A stretch of 64,000 bases of DNA from Craterostigma plantagineum. Lineage: Eukaryota > Streptophyta > Magnoliopsida > Lamiales > Linderniaceae. Positions within the stretch are counted from its first letter, which is position 1, and each line of letters begins with the position of its first letter. The notes below the pieces were generated by a model. It had not been told where the DNA came from and did no database searches. It was given only the letters and a program-made list of their open reading frames with translations. This document shows, piece after piece, positions 37,096-47,415 of this stretch. The stretch lies in the NCBI GenBank assembly GCA_027422505.1, contig JAPQWV010000407.1, positions 486,001 to 550,000 of the forward strand. Reading direction: 5' to 3'. The position numbers were made by a program, and so were the translations under genes.

Positions 37096-37174
37096 CTTGC
37101 GGTTAGTGGGCGTAGTGGCTAACTCTCTGTACTTCCAATCCAGCTACTCGGGTTCGAATCCAACTCAAGTACAA
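37096..37174 (+). repeat. tRNA-like sequence (decayed tRNA-Gly or SINE head)
   Basis: The sequence has a perfect Pol III B-box (GGTTCGAATCC, 37151-37161), an A-box-like TGGGCGTAGTGG near 37107, and ends able to form a 6-of-7 acceptor-like stem (ACTTGCG with CTCAAGT). A 5-bp D-like stem (GTTAG/CTAAC) and a loop CTTCCAA, which would give anticodon TCC (Gly), are present. The T stem pairs badly, so it is not a working tRNA. It could be a tRNA pseudogene or the tRNA-derived head of a SINE. It lies between SPK1 and CDKE. Confidence 0.4.
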
Positions 37175-37338
37175 GTACGATTTGTTTTTGTTAAATTATT
37201 TTTTTTGTCACTATAAATATTGTTATAGAATGGTGGAACACTTTCTTCTTCGTCTCCTCTCCGATTTTTCCGCAAGAGTCGCCGTGTTGCGTACGCTTTA
37301 TGTTGTTTATCGCGGGCTGAGAATTGGTTGAGCTGAGG

Positions 37339-40300
37339 ATGGGCGATGGGAGAGGAGTGAATAACAACGGTAGCAGCGGCAGCAAGCCAGAGTGGTTAGA
37401 ACAGTACGATGTAATCGGAAAAATCGGTGAGGGAACGTATGGGTTGGTTTTTTTGGCCAAGCTTAAGTTGAATCAATCGAAGCCCATCGCGATAAAGAAG
37501 TTCAAGCAGTCCAAGGATGGTGACGGTGTTTCACCAACTGCTATTCGCGAAATTATGGTATGGTGTGTTGGATTCTCTGCTTCTATGCATTTCTTGAGGA
37601 ATTTTATATCTATTGGGCTGGGTTCGGATAAGCTGAACTGATCGGATTGCAATTGAAACTCCATATTTGGGTAACCTCTACATTTTTTCAGTGAGAGGTC
37701 AATCGCATGCCAGTTGATTTTGTTTTGACCTAGAATTTTATGTTGTTTCATGTACATTCTTCGTTTCTTTTTTGGGGAAGCAAATATCATTTTCTGGGGG
37801 TGCGCAAAGTAGAATGGTTCACAAAATATACGAAAGGCTAAAATGATTATAGGAATGGGGCTTAATTTTCTTTTGCCTTTTAATAATGATATCTTATTAA
37901 TTTTTGTTTCTGCAGCTGCTTCGGGAGATTTCCCACGAGAATGTCGTAAAGCTTGTGAATGTGCACATCAATCATGCAGATATGTCGCTTTATTTAGCTT
38001 TCGACTATGCCGATCATGACCTTTATGTGAGTTAATCTCCTGGCCGTTTTGTTTTTTTCGTATTATGATAGTGATAGATGGTATTTTCCTGTCGCCCAAG
38101 CAGCGGTTAAAACTCTTTGCTATGCTGTACAGATTCTAATTTATGTTGTTGAGTCAGTTAGGGTAAGTATCCCTTTTTTTTGCATATTACCGAACAAGGT
38201 CTTCTATTGAGCCCTATTTTTCTCGCCAGGAAATCATTCGGCATCACAGGGATAAGGTCAACCAACCGATCAATCAGTACACTATCAAGTCTATATTATG
38301 GCAGCTCCTCAATGGTCTAAACTATCTCCACAGGTGGTTTTCTTTTGCAAGCCTTGTGTTTGGCATGTTTGCTTATAACCTTGGACTTCACCATTAAACT
38401 GCTGCTAACTTGATTTAGCTTCATTTTGATAAATTCTTTTGGGTAACTGTAGTTTGTCATTTTCAGATAGGTTTATAATAGTCTTCAATGATATATTGTT
38501 AGTTTCTGTAGCAGATAGATGTTCGTATCTATCTATTGGAGGTAGTAGGGCATATTTGGAATATTTTTACTTCGTAATGATCTGCTGGTCATTAAATATT
38601 AAAAAATCTTACATTTATGCTGATTTCATGCAGTAATTGGATAATTCACCGAGATCTCAAACCATCAAATATATTGGTAATTTATGTGCTTTCATTCTGC
38701 TACGTTGTTCTTTATTTAAATGAAATAGACGGCAGGTTCTTTTTTTTTTTGGAGTATTTTAAATGGTACTTTCCTGCAGAAGGCTAGTCTGACCCAAGAT
38801 CTTCCTTTATATTTGTGGAATATTTTGTTCTACAGGTAATGGGCGAAGGGGAAGAGCAAGGGCTAGTAAAAATTGCTGACTTCGGGCTTGCAAGAATTTA
38901 CCAAGGTCCCATTAAGCCATTATCTGAAAATGGGGTAAGATGACATGTTCCTTCTCATAACATGACGCCTTATTTGGCTGAATGCAGTCATTTTATTTCC
39001 ACTCCGCCATTTATCTTCCTCCTTGTTTCCTTCCTTTGTTTCCTTGCCGCTTCTTGGTTTTATCTTATCTTTTTAAACATTTAATTTGGTAATGATGTTT
39101 ATATCTTGGGTGCTCTTGATGGCTAATGATGTGGAAATCCTCCGAAGTTTTGGAGAAAAACGTTTATATGCGTCCTTGTATATTGGATTACAGCATCAAC
39201 GGTAGACTGTGGACTTTCTGAATTGCAGGTTGTGGTTACCATATGGTATCGTGCTCCCGAGTTGCTCCTTGGATCGAAACATTACACAAGTGCTGTTGGT
39301 AAGTGTCATGGCACTTCATTCAAATTTTTGTTGCACTACAGGCGTGTAGTCCTTGTGGTTATATATACTAGTTGCCTACTAATGTGTATGCGTTATAAAG
39401 ATATGTGGGCGGTGGGCTGTATTTTTGCGGAACTTTTGACTCTGAAGCCTCTATTCCAAGGTCAAGAAGTGAAAGCAACACCTAACCCATTTCAGGCATG
39501 CAGAATTTCGTTTTATTCTGCCTCCATGACAAGCTTATTGCTAATCAATTTTACTTTCAGATTCATTGAACTCTTATTCTGATTTTAATTGGTGATGCAG
39601 CTTGATCAGCTTGACAAAATATTTAAGGTCCTAGGTAAGACAGATTTTGGCAAATAGTTCCCTTTCTTCTAAGCTTTTTGGAAGCAATTGGTGAATGTTG
39701 ATTTATGTTCTAAAGGTCATCCCACTCAAGAAAAATGGCCAACACTTGTGAATCTTCCACACTGGCAATCGGATTTACAACATATTCAAGGGCGCAAATA
39801 GTAAGTCATACTCCTTGTCTTATTTTTAAACTCTGTGTTTGTAGTGTAATTTGTTTTTGTCGTTATCTTGTTCATTGAATCAATTGGGCATTGGGCGGTT
39901 CTTATAATCTGGCTCTTCTTCCCAATATAATACAGTGACAATGCTGGACTTAACACTGTCGTCCATATTTCTACCAAAAATCCAGCATACGACCTGCTCT
40001 CTAGGATGCTTGAGTATGTGTCTTCTGCCTATTTGCAAAAATGGTGATTTTTTATAATTATGCTTTCTTTACATATTCTGATATTGTTTGCAGGTATGAT
40101 CCTATGAAAAGAATAACAGCCATTCAAGCCCTCGAGCATGAGTACGCAACCACCGTTTGCTTCATATCTAGCGTTTCAATCTTCTGTTAATGGCATCTCA
40201 TGTCGTATGTTTTCAATATGCAGGTATTTTCGCATGGATCCTTTGCCAGGTCGCAAGTATGTAGTTTTTTTTTTCACTTCCAGTGCTATGCGCAGTTGCT

Positions 40301-40917
40301 TTAATTTTTCAATAGTGGTTAACCATATATAAGCATTAATCAACCTGACTTGTATCAGCTCTCTGGTACCACCTCAGCCTGGAGAGAAAGTTGTGAACTA
40401 CCCTATAAGGCCAGTGGACACAGCCACCGATATCGAAGGAACAATCAGCATCCAGCCCATTCAACAGGTACGGTTGCCTATATTAGTATATTCTTCTCTT
40501 TGTTTTGTTATGACTTATTTTTGTTTAGTGCTTGTGGGTACCTGATATTTTTGCTCACTTGTACTTGTAGTCTCTGGCAAACAGTAAATTAATCATACAT
40601 ACAAAAAGGATGAACCCTACCGCACCGCTAATCTAATCTCATTATATAATCGAGCTATATCACTCATTTTCATTTTTTGAATTAGGTATCATCAGGGAAT
40701 GCAGTATCTGGCGGAATACAAGGAGGTCCTCATATGATGCAAAACAGACCCGTTCCTCGTCACATGCCCATGGTCGGCATGCAGCGTATGCAACCTCCTG
40801 GAATGCAAGCTTATAATCTCCCTCCTCAGCCCATGAATCCCGGCGGCATTGCAGGCGTGCGCGGTGTCCCTCCCCAGCCTCATCAACAACAGCAGGTCTC
40901 CTCTCCCTTTCTCTCTC

Positions 40918-40948
<31 letters not shown>

Positions 40949-41065
40949 TGGTATGTCGATCATACATGTGTTTTATATGTGTTGTTATTACAGTTGAGAA
41001 GGAAAGATACGACAGGGATGGGAATGCCTGGATACCCTCCACAACAAAAATCAAGGCGCCAGTGA
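37339..41065 (+). CDS. CDKE-1: Cyclin-dependent kinase E-1 (CDK8 orthologue, Mediator kinase)
   Basis: Fifteen exons (37339-37557, 37916-38026, 38230-38333, 38634-38676, 38836-38934, 39229-39298, 39401-39495, 39601-39634, 39716-39800, 39936-40013, 40094-40141, 40224-40256, 40359-40467, 40686-40895, 40994-41065) give 469 residues, matching the family length. Kinase features are the Gly loop GEGTYG, the CDK8/CDKE cyclin-helix motif [22 protein letters not shown] and APE in YRAPELLLG. The C-terminal tail is rich in Met, Pro, Gly and Gln, as in plant CDKE. It is the kinase of the Mediator CDK8 module that phosphorylates Pol II and transcription factors (Arabidopsis HEN3, floral patterning and stress). 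The start is the first ATG giving the family N terminus. Intron 7 has a GC donor (CAG then GCATGC at 39496). An AT dinucleotide repeat lies in intron 14. Confidence 0.97.
40922..40948. repeat. (TA)n microsatellite in CDKE intron 14
   Basis: About 13 TA dinucleotides in a row, inside the last CDKE intron and preceded by a CT-rich tract. Likely length-polymorphic. No coding effect. Confidence 0.9.
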
Positions 41066-42006
41066 GGTAAACGAACGTCTTGTGTGTTGATAAATTTTTT
41101 CAGTGCCCATGCTCTCGAAGCTATCTATATAAAGTTACTACCTATCACAGATTATTGTACAGATATTTTGAAAATTTTGTTTGTTGCTCACATTGCGAAA
41201 AGCCTCCTCATTTTTGGAGATACACTTACTCAGCATATCATAGTGTTTGATTTTAGTTTGAAATTCGAACCAGGTCGGTTGCATTGCACAAAGAAAGTTT
41301 TGGGTCGTCGGGACATCCGTCGAAATGGATGGGTGCTTCTCTTTAGTTGTTGTGCAATGGCAGAGTTTAATATGTCATTAGTAGTGTATGTATGTATATT
41401 ACCACCATTTTGAACAACATATATATGGATGGATATATGCAATCATAGCTGTAGATTAGAAGTCAAATGCATCGATCACAGGTAAAAGGACAGTTGCCAT
41501 CAGAATTGTACAATGTCAGTTCAAATGTGGTCGACCATGAAAGATGTGATGTTATTAGATTTACTTCTGCTACTATGCTGTATGTCTGCATATGATGGTG
41601 TCAATGGTCCCTTTTAATGAAGAGAATTTGAAGATCAATTATTCGGTCGGGTCAGTTCGACCCTAACCATATCAGCTTACCCGAATCCGCCCCACCAAAT
41701 GATTCATCAAGATGATGATGATGATAATAAGGTTTCCACGTAATGCCCAATACAAGAATATTTTCCAAAACAACAAACGGATTGAACCCTTCGTAAACAA
41801 CATACCTGCACTGTGTGTGTGTGTGTATAAAGTCCAGACATGACGTAGTGTTTCCTTACTTCAAAATCTGTCTGTCTGATTACTTCTTGGCCGAACGTGT
41901 CAAGCTCCATTCCATCCATCATTAACAGTTCTTGAAAAAAAAAAGTGTATTTTTCCTTCCCTTGCGTACAGTGATATAATGCCTGTCTATGTCCCAATCC
42001 CAGTAT

Positions 42007-42767
42007 ATGGCGTTGGGATCAGAGGCGACAGAACAGCATGAGCAGGTGAATAGATCCAATCTATATCAAGCAGTTCCTTCATCAGGGAATTAGTACTTCT
42101 CTTTCAAGTTCCACGACCAAAAAAGGGCTAATCCACCGATTGAATTTCGGTTAGTTTCTTTTTATTTTAATCTTCTTGAACTGATTCTTCTCGGATTTGT
42201 CAGATTTTGATGTTCGTGTCCTTATAAAAACAGGCACGGATAGCTTGTTTGAGCTAACTTCTGCTATCATATGGAGCGTATGGGCGCACCGTCATCAGAC
42301 GATGATCGCCTCAGCTTATGGTATTACTTTACTATAGTACATATCCTCTTCTATTATTTATTATTTATCACATCAACAACGAATGAACTCTGCTGCATAT
42401 ATAGTACGAAGACGAAGAAGGCGACAGCGCTCTACTAACGACGGACGACGATCTTTCCAATGCTGTTAGCCATGCGAAATCTCTAGGGCTTAAGGTCTGT
42501 CTAAAATGTCGCGTAATCAACTGCGACGCAGAATAAAGCTATGTGAATATCGCCCCTTTATTAATTTATTACCAAAAACAGGAATTGAGGCTATGCTTAG
42601 AACATACGACGAGTTCGAAACACCATGCGAGTACGTGTGGGCCCGCAAAGGAGAAGCATCGGTCGACGGCCTATTTACAAAAAAAGGGTTTCTTATGGTG
42701 CTATATTACGAGCGTGGTGGCGGTAGTCATAACGGTCTGCTTCAAGCGAGAATCGCATGCGTCGTGA
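42007..42767 (+). pseudogene. 3' fragment of a CBSCBSPB-type gene (PB1 domain plus C-terminal membrane anchor), disrupted
   Basis: Plant CBSCBSPB proteins carry CBS domain pairs, a PB1 domain and a C-terminal membrane helix. Here only the end survives. Recognisable pieces are FSFKFHDQK (about 42094-42120), then KGLIHRLNFG in another frame (42122-42149), GTDSLFELTSAI (42234 on), RMGAPSSDDDRLSL (42282-42320), YEDEEGDSALLTTDDDLSNAVSHAKSLGLK (about 42405-42494, given in part) and ELRLCLEHTT leading to a hydrophobic stretch and the stop at 42767. Defects: an in-frame TAG at 42091-42093; a shift at an A6 run (42119-42124); another near 42270-42277; and an acceptor before 42405 that does not restore phase. 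No CBS domains were found upstream. I infer a dead partial copy. Assignment to CBSCBSPB rather than another PB1 family is from recalled sequence similarity. Confidence 0.65.
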
Positions 42768-42872
42768 TTTTTTTCGAAGCATAAGTAACAGATCAATCAT
42801 ACTATGTTATTTTTTGGAGCGCGGGTTCACTACATAAATAGTATTCTCTTAATATATATAAGATCTAAGATA

Positions 42873-43632
42873 TCACCATTTCCAGAAAACGTTGGAACCA
42901 CACTTGTATTTGTCCTTCCCTTCACACTCTAACTGCAAATCATCACTGATGAACGGCACTTTCTGCAATTACAAAAGTGAAGTAAATTTCATCATCATTA
43001 TAAGGTAGGTCGTAAGAACGAAAGGACGACGTAAAATAATATCATCAAGTTCCACATATATTATTACCTTTTGTTTGGCAAGATCTTGGCAACCAGTGAA
43101 GTTCTCAGGGAACTTGCATGTCCCGAACTGAACCGTGTAAGCTCTTGCAAAGTTGGCACCACTCGTGGCTAACCTCTTCTTGTCGTTCAATTCCTACACA
43201 TACATATATAGCCAAGAGAACACACAAAGATTAATAGCCTTCACTACTTATTAGGTACCATTTATCGTATATTGTTGAAGAATAAGCATAGCAATAATCT
43301 TACCTTGTTAGCCTTGCTCTTGTCCAAGTAGTCCTCTATTATCCCAGCATTGGCCGATGGTGACGACGAGCAAGCAACAGAGATGATAAACGCAGCGCCG
43401 AGCCCAAATAGAGCTGCTTTTCGCCCAATGTCTTTATGTCTTTAGAAGAGTCGTCGTCGGATAATATTCTCCTGCTAGTAGCCTGTTGGGCTCTGATGAC
43501 GATGGCTGGCGATTTATGGCCGAGAGCTACAGTGGGCAAAGAGCTGCTGCTGACTTTTGAGCTGAGCTCAGAGCCGCCGCAAATGGCGTGCTTGCATGTC
43601 AAGACTACGCTGGAGCTTACGCTGGCTGCCAT
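42873..43632 (-). CDS. PSAN: Photosystem I reaction centre subunit N (exon 1 carries an 8-bp duplication)
   Basis: PsaN is a small lumenal subunit of photosystem I that helps plastocyanin docking. Exons on the minus strand are 43632-43304, 43193-43068 and 42962-42873. Exon 1 encodes a plastid transit peptide, then a thylakoid-transfer hydrophobic segment (FGLGAAFIISVACSSSPSANA, cleavage after ANA) and the start of the mature protein (GIIEDYLDKSKANK). Exons 2-3 give ELNDKKRLATSGANFARAY, CKFPENFTGC and the Cys-containing end KYKCGSNVFWKW. Within exon 1 the 8-mer AAAGACAT is tandemly duplicated (43443-43436 and 43435-43428). With both copies the frame stops soon after; with a single copy the transit peptide joins the thylakoid signal in frame and exon 1 becomes 321 nt, giving 178 residues, normal for the family. 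So either this allele is null or the duplication is an error. Confidence 0.92.
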
Positions 43633-43895
43633 TTTTTTTTATGGACTTCGCAGAGGAACTACACTTTGTTATTTTGGTTATGTTATAATGTGTTCTGAGA
43701 AGGCAGCCCATGTTTTTGAAGGAAATTAGATTAGCTTTGATTATGGATGACTTTGGAGGGAAATCAGGGCTTGTGGTGTGTGTGTGGAACTGTGGATAAG
43801 GTAAGATTGCACCCTTTTGCTATTGGTAATAATAATCTCTCACTATGTTTCCAAGAAGCTATTGTTGGTGGCGTGGAGCCTTTCTTGGGGCCACA

Positions 43896-43915
43896 GTGTG
43901 TGTGTGTGTGTGTGT
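43896..43915. repeat. (GT)n microsatellite
   Basis: About ten GT dinucleotides in the spacer upstream of PSAN. The rest of the spacer between PSAN and the MYB gene (43633-44341) shows no exon that I recognise. Confidence 0.85.
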
Positions 43916-44341
43916 ATTTGTTCCGAAATGATTTACTACAATAATCTTGTCCAAAATGTTTAGTGCAGATGCATAAGCATGGTGATTTATTACCAGTTAA
44001 AAAGGAATTGCACTAGTTCCATTGATGGTCTCTTACCAGACAAAGGCAGGTATTCAGAATTGCCTCACCAAAAGAGTTCAACGGTAGTATCTAATGTTTG
44101 CTACAGAACAAACACGAGCAACAGCAGCAAATACAAGAGAACTTCAACTAAACCAACACCGAAAATAACCAACTAAAACAAACAGAACAACACCAATAAG
44201 CACGACGAAACACAATATTCAGAAGAGAAAGTTTACGGTGAAGTCTTTGCTTATGGATAGCATTCAACCAGAGAGCAGACCCAATCTTTCATTTGGAACT
44301 TCCGACTCCTAAAAAGTCGATGAACTCAACGTTTTTGCCAC

Positions 44342-45177
44342 CTATTCCTTCCTCGGGCTTTGAGACTGGAAACAACTCCAATGTGGCGTGGCGTTCACAT
44401 TACAATCTCCACTCTGTTCCCAGCCATAGCTAAACATATTCCCACCATTGACCCCTTCGAAAGAGTTAGGATTGAGATCGGGCATACTGTAAAAGGAAGC
44501 TGCACGTGCATATGATGATGGATCGTTCGAGGTTACAGGCGTGGTTTGTGTACCCTGTTCTACGCAGTTGAAGCTCGGTGGAAAACCACAGTAATCAGTA
44601 AGTGGGGAGGGAAGGCTCGAAAGGTGTGAGCCAATAGGAACTGCTGATGAATCCTCTTGCTGTTCACTGCTGATGGCGTATTGAGCTACGTCTTTGAAAA
44701 ACCTTGTTTTGACCAATATATGGTACTGATTCTTCAGCTGGTTATCAGTTCGACCGGGGAAGAAGTGCACCATCGATGCCCACTTGTTTCCGAAATCACT
44801 TTGGAGTTCGAGAAGCCTAGCTTGTTCTGCAGCAGTGAATGGCGTTTTCTTCAGATTGGGATCTAAATGATTCATCCACCTCAACCTACAGCTTTTCCCT
44901 AGGAGAAAGGAACCAAAAAAATCCACGGACTCACAAACTTTTTAGGCTCATAATAACATAAGAATAGAGTTATTGCAGTGATCCATATCCAGAGATTCCA
45001 TAGAATACCTGTTCTTCCTTGGATCTGCCGAGCAATGAACTCCCACTTCCCTGGACCGTGTTCTTCAACGAGCTTAGCTAACAGATCATCTTCCAAGACT
45101 GTCCAATGGCATTTAATGTAGGGACGGCGTTGTTTGCTGCTAGCTCCACTACCTTCTCTGATGACTTCGGCTTCCAT
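44342..45177 (-). CDS. R2R3-MYB-type transcription factor with atypical R3 repeat
   Basis: Two exons on the minus strand, 45177-45009 and 44898-44342, give 241 residues. R2 is regular: Trp spacing W..KWEFIARQ..RLRWMNHL, with the intron at the usual place inside GRTG-KSCRLRW. R3 has lost two of its three aromatic anchors in the usual form: the first position is Phe (KTPFTAAEQ), which is common in plants, but the third Trp is Tyr (DNQLKNQYHIL instead of KNHWH). The remaining part is Ser/Pro/Asn-rich with no motif I recognise. The R3 pattern PGRTDN..KN is closest to the MYB52/54/56 side of the family, but I cannot place it in a subgroup. A DNA-binding nuclear regulator is inferred from the domain. 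Confidence 0.85.
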
Positions 45178-46203
45178 TGCAGAAACTCACCACTAAGACA
45201 AGGCTCAATATCTACTCTATTTCGAAGGTGATTGTAGAGATCCAAACCAAATAAATAAGAGACAACTGACGAAAAGATGAATTGACTTCAAGCTGGAAAG
45301 AAGCAATTATCTCAAACCGATTTTGAGAATACAATCTGATTACCTAAATTCTGACCTGACATTCAATGAATCGGGTTAAAAGATTTAACAAACGTAACCG
45401 GGCAATAAATTGCTCTAACGTCCTTGACGAACATCTTCCACGCGTCAAAAAGTGTCAGTAAATGCAGGTTTGTCGTATTCACCAAACCTCCAACATGCAG
45501 ATGGAACCTTTGACAACACAGTTCCATTTACCAATGCATGCGTTAAAGTGAAAATCTACTGACTTCTTTTTCTATTATTGAATATAGCAAAGAATAATAA
45601 AGAAAACAGTTTCAAAAGAAGTTATCATTTTCTAAGAGGTAAGAGCTAAGATTGCTTGGGAAGACAATAGCTTCTGGGTGTCATTGGTCAATGGACATTC
45701 TCGAAGTCATTAAGATATTATGATCATACACAAACAGAAGAAACTTCAAGGATAAGTCGGGCCTATGTGCGCTTTTCATACATGAGGAGATCAAATAACA
45801 TTATATTGTGAGGTTACACAAACTACGGGAATTTGGTTACGAACAGACCGGTGTCAGCATAACAAACAGCTGGGCTACTCTGTGTCACACATTAGCTTGT
45901 CCTAACATCTCCAAGTACTGATAATCAACAGAAACTGAGAATGTCTTTCACAACATAAAAGTGAGGGGTTGAAATCTATACGTATGGAAGAATATGTGCG
46001 ATCTTGATCATGTGCAAGCGAGCGAGGAACAATATAAAACAATAACACTGAGCAATAACGTCATAAACGACTTCTTCATACGAGGATGTCAGTGAGTACA
46101 GAGTAGCATCGTAATAGAAACAACACTGATCATTTTTAAGAAAGAATAAAAGACTCAATCTGTTCAGATAATTGAGCATGAAGCATCAATGCATAAAACC
46201 TAT
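45178..46203. other. Spacer between MYB promoter and PEN-2 3' end
   Basis: About 1 kb with the MYB upstream region and PEN-2 3' UTR. Open frames here are short and unconvincing. No repeat or RNA gene is recognised. Confidence 0.35.
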
Positions 46204-47026
46204 CTACAACCACCCAGTCAAGCCATATTTTTCGGCAACATTGTACATTACCAAATCATCCCACACATGACCAAACAGAGCCTCCCCTCCAATGGAAAAG
46301 GTCAAAGCCCATGTTGAAAGGACAGCCGTGAATATCGCAAAACCAACAGCTGACTGAACAATATCTGTCGAGAAACAACCATTCAAACATGTTTCCAATA
46401 TAATATATATGCAAATAAAACACAAGTTAAACAGAAAACAAAAGCATCATATTTAAAGACCAAATGAATTGATTGCTAAAGCAAAATCATTCCCCGCGCA
46501 ACACAGCATCATTATACGAACGAATAGAGACAAGAACAATCAACACACATTGATCAACTTCCCTGTCTACTATTTGCATGTCCATCACTACTGACACACA
46601 TAAGTAGATATCAAATCGGATGACGAAAAATGGGACTCGAGCAAAAGCGCAAACTTGCTAAACAGAGAGCAGGCATCAAGTGGAAAACAGAAAAGGCGAA
46701 AACATAAGAAGACAGGACAGCAAAAGAAACTTACATCGACGGAGCTGCGGGTTATTGGGATGAGAACTCGGACGTCTGAGAACAGGCCAGAAGTAGTAGC
46801 AATTGACGGCCCAAAGCAACGGAAGACACAGAAATCCCCACTTGAAGAATTTCCGCGCCTGCGCAGTGGAAGGTTCGTAATCGAGTCCCAAGGGGCCGTC
46901 GATCGTGGGCCAGCTGCGACGGTGACCCTGTCTCAACAGATCGGCGTCTTCCGTGGCAGCCATGGTTGATATTGTGATCTCTTCTCCGAAGCTGCGGTCT
47001 ACGGTCTCGCCGGTGTTACCCTCCAT
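46204..47026 (-). CDS. PEN2: Gamma-secretase subunit PEN-2
   Basis: Two exons on the minus strand (47026-46735 and 46364-46204) give 150 residues. PEN-2 is a small hairpin membrane protein of the presenilin/gamma-secretase intramembrane protease complex in endomembranes. The signature WPTIDGPLGLDYE, the first hydrophobic segment (FLCLPLLWAVNCYYFWPVLR) and the second (YIVQSAVGFAIFTAVLSTWALTFSIGG, in part) followed by the conserved LVMYNVAEKYGLTGWL tail are all visible. The intron splits the Tyr codon in the R-YIVQS boundary. The first ATG is used; another Met lies 21 codons in (MAATEDADLL). Site II-type GGCCCA/GCCCA motifs occur about 140 bp upstream (47167-47177). Confidence 0.94.
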
Positions 47027-47415
47027 CTGATAATTGCACTTTCACGGCCCGACTTCAAATACGCAGTTTCCCCACGGCCAGCGATCGATCTAATATTTAT
47101 GCTTTTAGGGAGCAAATGTGCAATATACCAACTTTCGTACTTGAACATCCCAAGCAAGACTATGTGGCCCAGCCCATCTGAGCTGCGAGCCAAGCTTACA
47201 ATTTTGCAACTAAACTCCCTTAGTTTTACTTAATTTTGATTCGGTCCCCATGATTGTTCTATTTTAACTATTTAGTCCTGACTTGGTCTATGTATTGTAT
47301 GACCATGCCTCTTTTTCTCGTCCCCTGAAAATATACATATATTTATTGACCTGATCATTCACAGTATAATGCAATATATATGTCTGTATATGATGAGTTG
47401 GAGTTTGCTTTTTTT

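Noticed and set aside
41707..41997. 96-codon minus-strand open frame downstream of CDKE (ELLMMDGMELDTFGQEV..)
   Set aside because: A stretch looks faintly helical and BAG-like, but no family matches convincingly. It contains a GT repeat translation and no conserved neighbour exon was found.
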